From assembly GCF_037975245.1 (NCBI RefSeq), contig NC_092578.1, positions 14,740,321-14,804,320 of the forward strand: a stretch of 64,000 bases of DNA, given 5' to 3'. A program made the position numbers and the translations under genes. The notes under the pieces were generated by a model. The model searched no databases, was not told the DNA's origin, and was given only the letters and a program-made list of their open reading frames with translations. Numbering within the stretch: position 1 is the first letter of the stretch; each line of letters starts with the position of its first letter. This DNA comes from Apostichopus japonicus (taxonomy: Eukaryota; Echinodermata; Holothuroidea; Aspidochirotida; Stichopodidae). This document shows, piece by piece, positions 40,246 to 61,777 of the stretch.

Positions 40246-43103
40246 CATATATATATATATATGTATAAATATATAAATATATATATACAAATAGCACGTT
40301 GCTTACTTTAAAGTGGTGCAAGCACAATCAAACCCTGTTCTTTCCTATGCAGTTGTTAATATTTTCAAATGTCTCAGTTCAAATTTCACCAAGTAGTTCT
40401 GAGTTTTAAGGATATATTGAAGTCAGATTAGCGTCACAGTGTTTTGATCATTCCTTTCATCTACAGACTCCCATTCCGTGAATTCAGCGACTAGTCAGGA
40501 ATCCGCCCATCCTTCCTCAGTTGAGAGACCTCAGTTAAAAACAAGTCTACAATCAAATCATTCTGATGTTCAGGAAAGTAAACCCACTCCATCTTGTGAA
40601 GGAAGAAATATTTCAGAATCACCATTTCCTATGTTACCGCCACCTCCGTCACACTTACCTCCATCAGAATGGAACGATCCATCTAAAATGTCTGCTAGAT
40701 CCTCACCTGATGTAGCTAGTAGTCATGCTACATTACCAGCAGGTTACAACCCATATGTAGATGGAGATTCTTACTCAGATCAAAGTAACATAGAGAGGGG
40801 TGGTACTAATTTATACCAAAAATCTATAAGAGACAAAGACAGTGTGGAATATTTCCGACCACGTAAAGTTCCGAAAGAGGATATGCCAACATCTTCACCG
40901 TGGGTATTTTCTGGGAGAAGGCCGGAAGGTGGACGAAGGCCCTCATCAGGATCGCAAACTGACCCATCTGCCAGAGGAGGTGCCCGGCCGAAACATGTCC
41001 CACGTAAAAGATTTGCATGGAGTAGTGAGAAAAGGACAGGAGATAATCATGGTGAAAATAGTCAACAATATCTGGGCCAAAGATTAAACCCACCTCCATT
41101 ACCAGCCAGGAACCAAGTCACTGAGCAAAATGATGATGGAGAATCCAGACAGACCCAAGAATATCAAAATTCATCTCATCTTAATGCTGGTGTTAAGAGA
41201 AAAGCAAATATGGCATTTCATGATGAATCAGGTATGTATTGTATGTATGTATCTTTTAGATCCTCCTGCAAGCAGGAACTCGCGAAGAAGCCTCATTGGC
41301 TTATCAAAGCCGCAAGCTGACCGAAGTCAGTCTCTTAGATTCATATTTAACGTATTTGAAGCTGTTTATACTAAATTCATCAAAATGTTCATGTGCATAT
41401 CAATTTTGTAACATTTTAGTTTGTGAATCCAGTTCGACTTTGGAACTATTTATTTACTAGTTAGTGCAATTGATCTGCTTCAAGAAAGGACAATTCCTCC
41501 ATTTATGTATGTTTGTCAGTATGTCTTGTTGTACTCTATTTTACCTGTACAGTGCAAACTGCCAGGTCAAAAATAGTGTCAATGAATCAACAATAGAAAT
41601 TTGCAATGATACTTTCTATTAAACCTGGAGAAAAAAATTGTTTGGGATATTAACAATTCATCAAATAGTTTTAGAAGTTCACAATTATTCATAACATCAA
41701 ACTTCACTTCATAAATAATTCTTTCATAGATATATCTATTATTTTGCAAATGTAACAGGTCCATCCAATTATCCACCTGACACATCGACTGACAGATCCT
41801 TTAATAATAGTGTCCTCAGTATCAGAGCAAAGCTGAGACAGGTAAGCATTAACCAGAACATTTATCTCAAACTGTGCATAATTAGTCGTTAATAGCTAAT
41901 TAATAAAACCGTCTCATTCATACTGTCATATTGTGCCCCTTGTTTTTTTTCCAAATCAGCATTAAAACAATTTCCAATAATTTTCATTTTGATCACTTCT
42001 GGGAGAGATCATGAAGTTGTACTGATGTAAAACTAAACACTACACGTGCATGTAGAAGAGAACTTCTTTGATTTGTGTGATTTGTGATAAGAACTGGTGA
42101 GGTATCCAGTTCAGTGTTCAGATTTTGGGATACAGTCTTGTCTCTGTGGAATGGAGACATGAATTGGACAAGTCCAAGGAGAAAGCAAGCATGTAATTGT
42201 TTGAATTTTATATAAAAAATTTATCTGATGATTGTTCAGTTTCCACATCATAATGTAAGCTTTTACATAATGAATTAATGATACTAGGTGCTCACTAATC
42301 TGAACTAAAAAACTGATATTGTGAAGCAACAAGTTTCTGTATCCATCAAGATTTGTGGAAATAGAACAAAAACAAAAACATGTCACCACATTTCCTCGAA
42401 TATGTGTGTGTTAGGGAGGGGGAGTGGGGGGAGTTACAAAATTTCATAAATGCCTGAATTTTTAAAGTAGCTCCTGCAAAGTTGTTAATGAATACAGCAG
42501 ATAGTAATTTGATCATCAAGCTTCTTCAATCTGAGCACAGATAGGTAAATTGTCAATAGTAACCATAGTAACAGACTTCCTTCAACCATTCTCACCTTAC
42601 ACTGAGATTGAGCTTGGTAACTTCATATCTAGTACCGCTGATGCATGTATCCTTGGAGGAAGGGGGGGGGGGAATGAATTACCCTTGTAACCCCTAACCT
42701 TATACTTCTCACCTAGGCTGTGATAAGTAGTCCAGCTTTTTTCAAGTAACCTATGGTAATTCCATAAAGGAAAATGTAAAGGGAGACCAATTCCAAATTA
42801 AAAGTCAAAGGCATACGAAAGAAATCTACTGAGAAATATCTCTTTTTATTTTCTTCACAACAGGCATCAGAACCTTCTCAAGCTTATCAAAACCAGCACG
42901 TCACTCATAGCCGACAAGGGTCCAGTCTTCAAAATGACTCAAACAGAGGCATGAACAAATCTACAAGCCGAGGAAGTGTCGATATCCCATCGGTCTCAGC
43001 TAACACTGCTGGGACATCAAGGACAAGAACTGCCGCAATACCTGGAACCGTCAGTCAAAGTCAGACGTCGAGGCAATCTTCAACCACAAGGAGAAGAATA
43101 TAA
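35369..43103 (+). CDS. RBM48: RNA-binding protein 48, complete, 6 exons, 507 aa
   Basis: In vertebrates and plants RBM48 acts in the nucleus, with ARMC7, in the minor (U12-type) spliceosome. Exons: 35369-35440, 35951-36147, 36888-37054, 40467-41231, 41759-41841, 42864-43103, all in frame with AG/GT borders. The RRM (about 30-115) starts with the family-typical [18 protein letters not shown] and includes [29 protein letters not shown] and [22 protein letters not shown] basic stretch [20 protein letters not shown] follows. Exon 4 alone codes 255 residues of Ser/Pro/Gln/Arg-rich, probably disordered sequence. A short conserved-looking [11 protein letters not shown] is in exon 5 and a Ser/Thr/Arg-rich tail in exon 6. 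It is longer than the human protein (about 370 aa) because of this region. AATAAA at 43889-43894 is a possible poly(A) signal. Confidence 0.95.
37520..39646. mobile_element. Composite hAT-like element with 5-bp flanking duplication (RBM48 intron 3)
   Basis: Element 37525-39641 has ends CAGGTGCGTATCCAGG and CCTGGATACGCGCCTG (inverted). ACTAC occurs on both sides (37520-37524 and 39642-39646). Inside are a purine-rich tract (37575-37730), another terminus-like CGCTACGCGCCTG at 38211-38223, two direct copies of the shared block, and a nested element at 38571-38947. It may be several elements piled together. The 5-bp duplication fits the hAT5 group, but the class is inference. No transposase frame. 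Confidence 0.75.
38563..38955. mobile_element. Nested hAT-like MITE inside the 37.5-39.6 kb element
   Basis: Element 38571-38947 (377 bp) has inverted ends CAGTGGCGGAGC / GCTCCGCCACTG. Flanks are CTGCCGCG (left) and CCGCCGCG (right), a 7-of-8 match to an 8-bp duplication. It carries one copy of the shared block at about 38788-38884. It inserted into an existing repeat, so it is the younger element. Confidence 0.78.
39780..39960 (-). mobile_element. tRNA-derived SINE with well kept tRNA-like head and TA-repeat tail
   Basis: On the minus strand 39927-39853 folds like a tRNA. The 7-bp acceptor stem has one mismatch, the D-arm contains CCTAGTGGTTGTTAGG, the 5-bp anticodon stem has a 7-nt loop with T33 and anticodon ACA, and the T-loop is TTCGAAT. 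The A-box (TAGCCTAGTGG) and B-box (GGTTCGAATCC) are good. The T-stem is broken (two mismatches). A 3' body of about 70 nt ends in (TA)n at 39781-39802. The broken T-stem, the attached body and the lack of a Pol III T-run directly after the head argue for a SINE rather than a working tRNA gene. Confidence 0.7.
40142..40288. repeat. AT dinucleotide microsatellite
   Basis: About 145 bp of almost pure AT with a few ACATAT and TATAAAT variants, 180 bp before RBM48 exon 4. No other feature seen here. Confidence 0.95.
41239..41352 (+). repeat. Short dispersed repeat, family gamma, copy 3, directly after the RBM48 exon 4 donor
   Basis: A (GTAT)n-like prefix leads into AGATCCTCCTGCAAGCAGG, GCGAAGAAGCCTCATTGGC, TTATCAAAGCCGCAAGCTG and TTCATATTTAACG. 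It aligns with copies at 26629 and 29963. The exon 4 donor (41232-41233) is the first GT of the GTATGTATTGTATG prefix. Confidence 0.75.
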
Positions 43104-45179
43104 TATAATTCAACTATACTGCTGAGATGTGAAGTATTTTGACAAACACCCTCATCGTATTTTAACTCAGTGAGATTAAAAATCAAAGAGATTAAAGATT
43201 GTTTAAATTTTGAGGATCAGAACTGCCAGGAAAGAACGTTTCAAAATCTTATAGTAATTCTTATCACACTCGAATTTGAAGGCAAAAACAAAGCGAGGAA
43301 AAAAGATGTAAGATGTTTACCGATGGATTTTACAGAGCATTAAAGGAGAACCTAAATGAGAAACGTAAAAACGAAATTGCTAGACATTTCAATTTATTAT
43401 TCAATTAATAGTGGGGGGCAGCAATGAATGGAGGGGCACAAGTTTTGTCCTGTCATTTGGGAAATTTTGTTAACACACATTGTTGAGGCACAAATGGGTG
43501 TGGTTCTAACACCAGTTCCTCTCTTAATTGTTCAATGACAAGTTTCACATATTTAGTCATTGTCATCAAAAAGAAGCACAACTTGTTAAGGAATATTTTT
43601 AGACTATTAATGCCTTTGTGAGATGATTTGTAGTTTAATATACATTTTAATTAGAATTGATACAGTTTGGTATTGTTCTTTTCAATGTTTGTTTAATGCA
43701 TTCTGATCTGCAGTAACATTGCATTAACTATGATATCAAAATGATGAAAGCAAATCTATTTCACATATGAAATAGCACATACTGTATTTACATCAACAAG
43801 GCAACTGAGGGTTGAGTGTTGATGAGAGAAGCAGAGGCTGTTGGAAAACGGCAGAGCTGAGCTGAATTTTGCAGAGAAAAAGTTCAATAATAAATTATCA
43901 TATGCAATATAATAAGAAAAACAATTTCACCCTTTCTGTTTGAAATGATTTGGGGAATATTTATTTTGCTTCCATTGTCATCAAATTGCCTTTTCGGAAT
44001 GATGTACATTTATTTCAACACATATTGTTAGGTAAATGTATTCGTCACAATGGAAACAGAACACATTACTAACCCAATCTATTACATAATATAAATTTTC
44101 CACACGTTAATTCCCTTAAAGGCTAAAAAGTCAATGAATACAGACTTCCAAATCACACAAGCCACAAAATCAGAGTATGCCAATGAAATGATTATCGTTC
44201 CAATGATTTATAACCAAAACTCAACATCCAACAAAATATCAGATTGTAGTTTTTAATTTCAAAAGTTAGCATTTTTAACAAAAGTTTATCAATTCAGTCA
44301 TTCCTGCCAATGATTATGTCAAATAGTTTATCATATTATCCTGACTAGAAGCTAATATCATGACTGGCTCATTCATACCAGGTGTGGTGGGTAGCTCTAA
44401 ACTAAGTATTATTGTTGGTTTGAAACAAGACTTTCAACCTATGTTGTGAAAATTATGCAACAAGCTAACAAAAAGTACACTTTTTGTGTTCAATGGTAAT
44501 TTTGCTTTAATGACAACCAACTAAAATATTGTTATATGTTAGAGATGATTTCTACTGAAAAAGTTGCTATGGTAACTAGACCATCTGTTTTGAACACGTA
44601 TAAAACGAAAAGTTATTTTAAGCTCATTACATAAGCATTGAACATTTTTGAGTTAAGTCAAATTGTGAATCATTTACAATATTATTACTTATTTGAAATA
44701 TCACTACAGGTGATAATTGAATTCTTAATCATCCGTGGACAAATATTTCCAAATTGGACCCTACCGAATCTTCAGTAAAATGGAATATGCTTCACAGTGG
44801 ACAATGAACCTCATTAGCTGAATTGTTAGAGAATCAATCAGCATTTACCCACTCTCAATGGTCAATGTCCCTCACGCCAAACCCCCCCCCCCCCCCCAAT
44901 CCTCTCACTAATCTTTCCTTCCGGTGAAACACTCAAACCGTCTTACAGAAGATGTGGGTTGTAATCCCAATTCTAGTATAAAATCTCTCCCAACTTTAAT
45001 GGGTTCCCTGCCTTTTGTACTTCTTTTAAGTCTGAGTTGATGACACTAATCATGTGATTGTTATGTGGTACATCACCCCTAGAGGTTTGAACATTGGGCA
45101 GCAGAGTTTTAAACTGTTAAATGAAGCTAAACCACCAAAGAGTAGTCAATACATTTAAATAAAATATTGCCACTTGGAA

Positions 45180-45680
45180 ATATCGGATTACATACCATAT
45201 GTCAGAAATGTCACTCTACAATTGGACAAATGATATAGAATTAACAGCATAATACTGTATCATGTGTCTATGATACTGTGAATGGATATTGAACTAGTCA
45301 TATTGTTGAACCATTTAATGTTGAACCAATCACACATGATATGTTACAACATGTATATCATATTACTATATACATGTACGATCATATAAGATACCGTTTA
45401 ATGTTGAATCATATCATATATGATACTATGTGAAATTGTTGTATCATATGTATGATACTAGTGTGTAACGATAATACAACATATCATATGATACCTTACA
45501 ATGTTTTTATATATCACTTATGATACTATGTTATGTTACATCACATGTATCTTACTATGTAATAATGTTGTATCATATGTATGATACTAGTGGGTAATAA
45601 CAATATAACATATCATATCATGTAATAACACTAAAACATATCATCATGATACATTGTAATGTGTTGTAATCCGCAACATA
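45180..45680. repeat. AT-rich, palindrome-dense satellite-like region
   Basis: Repeated GTATCATATGTATGATACTAG (self-complementary apart from the edges), ATCATATGATAC and AACATATCATATGATACC. TTGTATCATATGTATGATAC recurs at about 45440 and 45568, roughly 128 bp apart, with similar text between, suggesting a worn tandem repeat. Related GATATGTTACAACATG and TTAATGTTGAA(C/T)CA motifs extend it leftward. No coding capacity. Confidence 0.6.
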
Positions 45681-47982
45681 CATGCATCACATCAGAGCTC
45701 ATTCCATTGTGCATCAAGTCATACTAAATACTTGATAGTTTATACTCTACACATCACATGGCGATACATGAACACAAATTGTATTTTGTATGTTATTAAT
45801 CAGTTTATTTATTACATAAGGTATCACACATGATTGTGTTAACCCACATGATACAGCAATGATGGCATCATATCATATAACATGTAACTTTTAAATAACC
45901 CACAGCACTGCCACCAAATAGTTGTAGTTTTATCCATCCAATCATCATCATATGTGATAGCCATTCTCGACAAACAACAACTCCAAACAGTTGCTAAGAA
46001 AAGTATTCTATCTTTCTTTGAGAAACATGGTTTTGAAATTCCTTCATAAAAAATATGACTACAGAAATAGTGGATGGTGAGGGGTGGGAGAGGGGTCGGG
46101 GAATGAGATGCCAAGATGTTTATCACCTGTTTGTCATCATCAGCTATGGCTTCTGCACATTATGTGCTCATATTCTCATCAATAAAATAGTTGTTTTACT
46201 TCCACAATCATAGGTTGGTTTTTTTTTGTTAGGTAAAACAAGAAAGAAAGTTAAGAAAGTGTGTCATCATTTGTAAGCTGTGGTTGCATCCATATTGGAA
46301 GTTCTTTCTACAATTGTCGTTGCTTGCATGATGCTAACAAACACTAAAATATGATTTATTTCATTGACAATGGTAGAAGAAGGAGAGATATCACTTCGGA
46401 CCACACGGTTTCCTTCTAAAACAATTTTAATTTTCACAATTACCGTGGATCAAGATATCGCAGTGAAAAAAATTTGTATTGTTACAAAACATACATGCAT
46501 ATATATATATATATATATATACCTAAAGAATAACAAATGGGATGGAGGACTATACTACAAACTGGAAAAGTACTAACAAATGTATCACTGTTTATAGAAA
46601 CAGCAATGAAAGAATTCCAGCTGGTTGCTAGGCAACACTCAGTAACAATTAAAAACAAATTTTCAAAATACATCATCGACCTGAAATGACCTATTAAAAT
46701 GAAATTTCCTTGCAACTGAAGTAAAGGGTTGCCAAGTGCAAAATAAATGGATGGAAGTGAAATAAACTCAAAGAAATTAATCTATCTGAAATTTTTCTGT
46801 AAATGGATAAATCAAATCACATTGCAACGACAATAGAAATGAAACACGAGACTGGTGACATAAACTCTCATATTTTAAAGAGTAGTTGATTAGGTTGCAG
46901 TTAACATTGAGTAGGAACTTTGCACGATCATTCTGAAGAATCTATGAGACATTCACACATAACTGATCATCTCTCTGCCAATGTGGTAACAGTTATTTAT
47001 AGTCTCAAGTTACTGTTCACCTTTCATCCCATACAGGCAACGTATTGCCAAGACAAACTGAGAGTGTAGTGAAGTTTGCATCATCTGCAAACCTTTGAAG
47101 CTGGTTCCTGAAATTTTCAAGAGTCTTTGGTGGACAAAAGTATCAGATTATGGATCATCCATGTACCTAACCGTTCCTGCAATGGCTGCACAAGGTTCCC
47201 GCCAGATACAACTTTTAAATGGGAAAATGCAGCATTAATACTGAAAACATTTTTTTCAGACATCACTCTAAATTTAAAGTAAAGGGTACAGAAAGGTTCG
47301 TGACTCTGAAATCAACGGGTTCGAGCTGGTGTATTTCAAGATACTGTATATTGATGACAATGAGGGATCGTTCACTGTTGAACCACTTTTGTTTTCAAAC
47401 TTATTAATATTGAAGTAGAAGATATTGAAGTTTCAAAACAGTCATCAGTAAATGCATATTTGAGTAAAGTCTAAATCACACCTTCTCCCCCCAAACCCCT
47501 ACCATTGCATCAATACACCACAGGGTAGGAATATAGCTAGATCAAAATTCAATTATCTTATGCAGTCCACATCAATTGTACAAAAGAAGATTAATAATTT
47601 TTGTATTATGATTCTGATAGTGCAAGCCAAAACCTCTCTCATTAGCTAGTAAAATAAATAAAATAAAAAATGTTTCCATTCTTTTCAGGAATATGGTAAC
47701 AGAAAACAAAAGTCGGCAATTCGAAGGATATGATCATAGACGATGAAGAACATCACAATATTTGAAGAAGAAATGTCAAAACTTGGAGGATTGAATCCAC
47801 TGTATCGACTTGATTGATCGTAACTACAATTACAGATAGACAGGGACGTGAGACGAGAATTGGACGAAAGGAATGGATCGGAACTTTTCAGCACAATAAA
47901 TATGGCATCTTATCTGTCAGAGATGAGGTCTTTGCTGCTGTACAAACTTCAGCATGTATGAACTGAAGCCAAAGACAAATCT

Positions 47983-48090
47983 GAGAAAGATGTACCATCT
48001 GAGAAAGATGTACCATCTGAGAAAGATGTACCATCTGAGAAAGATGTACCATCTGAGAAAGATGTACCATCTGAGTAAGATGTACCATCT
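47983..48090. repeat. 18-bp minisatellite, six copies
   Basis: GAGAAAGATGTACCATCT repeated head to tail at 47983, 48001, 48019, 48037, 48055 and 48073. The last copy has GAGTAAG. The unit length is a multiple of three, so it makes long open frames in several frames (for example repeated SDGTSF on the minus strand). It lies about 430 bp past the NMT stop, probably in its 3' UTR. Confidence 0.95.
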
Positions 48091-48523
48091 TCCATGATGT
48101 TGTCTTGATCACTGGTCGTAAACTCTTGACTCACAAGTGATGTTACAACTTCTTTGGTAATAAACTCTGATTGCAGATAACAGGTTGCAAAACAAAAATG
48201 CCAAATTATCGATGCTTTTGGAAATAAACCTGTCACAAACTGAACGGAGAAATTTCCTTGCATCTCTCGGAATCGTGTTGAATCGATCCTGAATTCAATG
48301 TCAGAAGATACAGGCATATATCAAGGTGGGCCACTTCATTCAAAAGTCTGGTACCTTTAATAATCTCCTATAACCCTCTGTCAACCTTACGTCTAACTGA
48401 AACATGCACCACAGCGTACGTCAAAGATTCCTGATATGATGGTGTCCCCTATTCACTTCTCTCTGGCAGCTTCACTCTCAAATCCATCTCGCTTAGGTCC
48501 CTCCAAAAATATAAGCGATCCTG

Positions 48524-59057
<10,534 letters not shown>

Positions 59058-60009
59058 ATTTTGTGTAGAATCATGTGCGTTTCAACAACTGAATTGTGAG
59101 AATTAGACTTGATCAAGCATTATACGCAGCGCTATATCATACCCGCACAGTAGCGTTTAAATAGGACTGGCTACCAACATCAGAGAGGATCAAGGTATCG
59201 CAAAGAACTCCCAGGTACGTATGGGATGATTAGGTCTTAATTAACATTAAAAGTATCGACCAGGATCGAGATGGGGGAAGGGGAAAGGGTGTGGGGTGTG
59301 GGGGGGAGATTTGGTAGCAAGCTAAATTGCATGTATTTTTTTTTTAATTTATTCAGACAGAAATAAAGGGAGATAGGCCTAAGTTAGGGTCTAACCCAGC
59401 TAGGCATAGGCCCCAACATTAGTTTGACTGTGAGAACTTGAAAACAAATTTGCATTTTGAATTAACAAAACAAGTTTTAAACTGCATACAGACTTTCATG
59501 TTATCATGCATGTTCGTGAATGTTCTTGATGCTTTTAGCTCACTTCATTGTCAGGAATTTGTATGGAGTATGTGGTGTGTGACAAGTGATCAGAACAACA
59601 GTTGTTGCTGCCTCATTGAAGTTGAGGCTAGCCTAGCTAGTACTACTTCTAGTACTAGTAGAGGTATAGCTTTAGGCCCTAGCCTACTTGAAACTGCTTT
59701 TAGAAAAGCAATCCAAGATAGAGCCTTCTGCATGGGCACTTATATACCAAGCAACTTGATGCACTAACCTACTTGGAACTTCCTGCTAGGTTATCCATTA
59801 TTATCCACCAGAGGCCAACATGGAAAATTAATAGGACTAGATCAAGCCCACAGGCCGACCAGTGGTCACAGCAATGGGTAAATTTGCATTATTATATTCT
59901 ATGACTTTACGCCTGACACATGGACAAATAAGCATGTACCAATCCCAAGTTGCTCAGCAGCAAGTGCTAGCCAGTTGATGAGGGTTGTGTAAAGTTTCTT
60001 CAACGCATA

Positions 60010-60430
60010 TGCAGCAGAATGGATGGTGAGGGCACATTAATCCAGATGCCAGATGACATATTTTTTTCAGCATCAATCAAAGGTCATTTGCAGTCAAAGC
60101 CTGAAAACCTTGTGACATACAAACATATGATAACTTCAAAACAAAGCTTGGATGCAGTCAAAGCCTGAAAACTTTGTTACACAAACATGATAACTTCAAA
60201 AACAAAGCTTGGATGAACTTCCAATATGTAGCACGTGATCCACCTTAGTCAGCATATGAATCCTATTGTCTTCTGTAGAGTTCAAAGGTCATTTGAGGTC
60301 ACCAGAGGTCAAAGTCTGAAAATTGGTATAAACATGAACTCCAAATAAAACAAAAGTAAAACAACTTGGATGAACTTCATATTTTGCTTGTGGATCTGTC
60401 TTGATTAGTACCAGAGGTTGAAGATAATGC
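60010..60430 (+). repeat. Dispersed tandem repeat, family epsilon, copy 2, with DR4 AGGTCA sites
   Basis: GCAGTCAAAGCCTGAAAAC to AAAGCTTGGAT is present twice in tandem (60090-60153 and 60154-60214). A diverged unit follows at 60285-60400. AGGTCA occurs at 60286-60291, 60296-60301 and 60306-60311 with 4-bp spacers TTTG and CCAG. The family also occurs inverted at 55450-55790. Confidence 0.7.
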
Positions 60431-61214
60431 ATGCAAGGAATGTGCTGAATGATTAAGTTTTGAAAAGTAGGCCTACTAATTAGTCTGTTTTGACAAAAGT
60501 GTATTTATGTGTCTATATTTACAAATAAGTTAATGTGGAAAATTGACTGGAAAATTAGAAACAAACTGGAAAAGAGCAAAGAAAATGTTCTCTTGGACAG
60601 TATACTACAAACCACAAATACTGTAAGGCCTCAGCTAGGGTCATAACCCCTATAAACTCTAGCTACCATCTAAAATAGCAGTGCATATGGAGCTGTTATA
60701 GCGGTTGGCGATATCTTGCGCCATTTCTTTGCTAGGGCCGTGCGGCACCAGGCTTTACAAATTGCAGAAGGCCCCAGTCTGCAGTACTGTTTACTATTTT
60801 TGTAAGTGTTCTCAACGGAGGTACAGTACTTCACATCATTGATCATCAATGTTGTTAGGTATGATAGCTAAATATGCGCATAATTGGAGAGAGCAATAGC
60901 CAACAAGCCTTGGAATGATATATTATATTAAAGTAAATAGTTTGTTGGAGAGTGTCATGTTTATTGAACACAGATCTGCTACAGTAATAAAAAATTTGCT
61001 ATAAGAAATACACTGAAAGAAAGATAATATATTCGCCCCATACAAAAAATAACCAACTGGATCGAAAATAGCCACAGCCTGTTAAACTGAACTATACTAT
61101 TCTTTAACATGAGGTCATATGTCTTCTCTGTTCCTTAATTAACCTAATTCAGGCAACTTTTAACTCTGGATGGGAGATGTTCAGAGGATCATCAGATATT
61201 CATCTGTCAAGTTT

Positions 61215-61640
61215 TAATCATAATAATAATAAATTACATTTATATAGTGCTTGATACAGCCTTTCAGAGCGCTTTACAAAGTAGGAAAGAGACAAAGGAA
61301 ACCAAGACAAAAAAGAAACTGGGAATCAAACAGAAATGTTTTAAGTTGTCTCTTGAAAATGAAAAGGGAGGGAGAGTCACGAACGTGAAATGGGAGTTTG
61401 TTCCAAAGAGAAGGCGCAGCGACAGAAAAGGCACGATTGCCATAACGAGAGCGGGTACGTGGACCAGGAGTTAATTGCGCATGATTGGAAGAGTGAAGCG
61501 TAACTGTAGTTGACCGACGAAAAGTTTTAAGAAGGTCAGTGATATATTGAGGGGCACGCCCGTTGATCGCTTAGTAGGTGTGAAGTAGGATCTTAAACTG
61601 GATGAGCTGAGAGAGGGTTTTGCTATGATTATTTTATAGT
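61215..61640 (+). repeat. SINE-like dispersed repeat sharing the AGCGCTTTACA tail motif
   Basis: Starts with AATAATAATAAATTACATTTATATAGTGC and has AGAGCGCTTTACAAAG, resembling the tail of SINE family beta. It continues into a different body (GGGAGTTTGTTCCAAAGAG, GAGAGCGGGTACGTGG, GGGGCACGCCCGTTGATCGC). The body looks like a known type of dispersed marine-animal repeat, but I cannot name it. Not coding. Confidence 0.5.
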
Positions 61641-61777
61641 TTTGGTATGATTATTGTATTAAAAATACAGTTCCTTCAGTTTAAATTTCTATCGATGTGA
61701 TTTTCAACTTCCGATTGGTCTGTTGACAATTTGCTTACTCACAGAGAAAGATCCAAACCTGGGAAGTGGGATTCGAT

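Larger units (their letters stand above)
43104..48523. other. Convergent intergenic spacer between RBM48 and the N-myristoyltransferase gene
   Basis: 5.4 kb with no conserved coding exon. It contains the 3' UTR of RBM48 (AATAAA at 43889-43894), a palindrome-rich ATCATATGAT region, a poly-C run near 44881-44898, an (AT)n at about 46498-46521, and an 18-bp minisatellite. It should also contain the 3' UTR of NMT. Open frames on - at 47685-48317 are explained by the minisatellite and lack any domain. Confidence 0.6.
59058..61742. other. Divergent spacer between NMT and the LANCL-like gene
   Basis: 2.7 kb with promoters for both genes expected. There is no supported coding exon; the 109-codon frame at 59438-59767 has no domain or splice signals. 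It holds repeat epsilon copy 2 with three AGGTCA half-sites, and a SINE-like repeat at 61215-61640. The LANCL first exon (5' UTR) may lie in this spacer. Confidence 0.55.

Noticed and set aside
59438-59767. 109-codon frame between NMT and LANCL
   Set aside because: No domain, no upstream promoter or splice evidence, and the composition matches the surrounding spacer.
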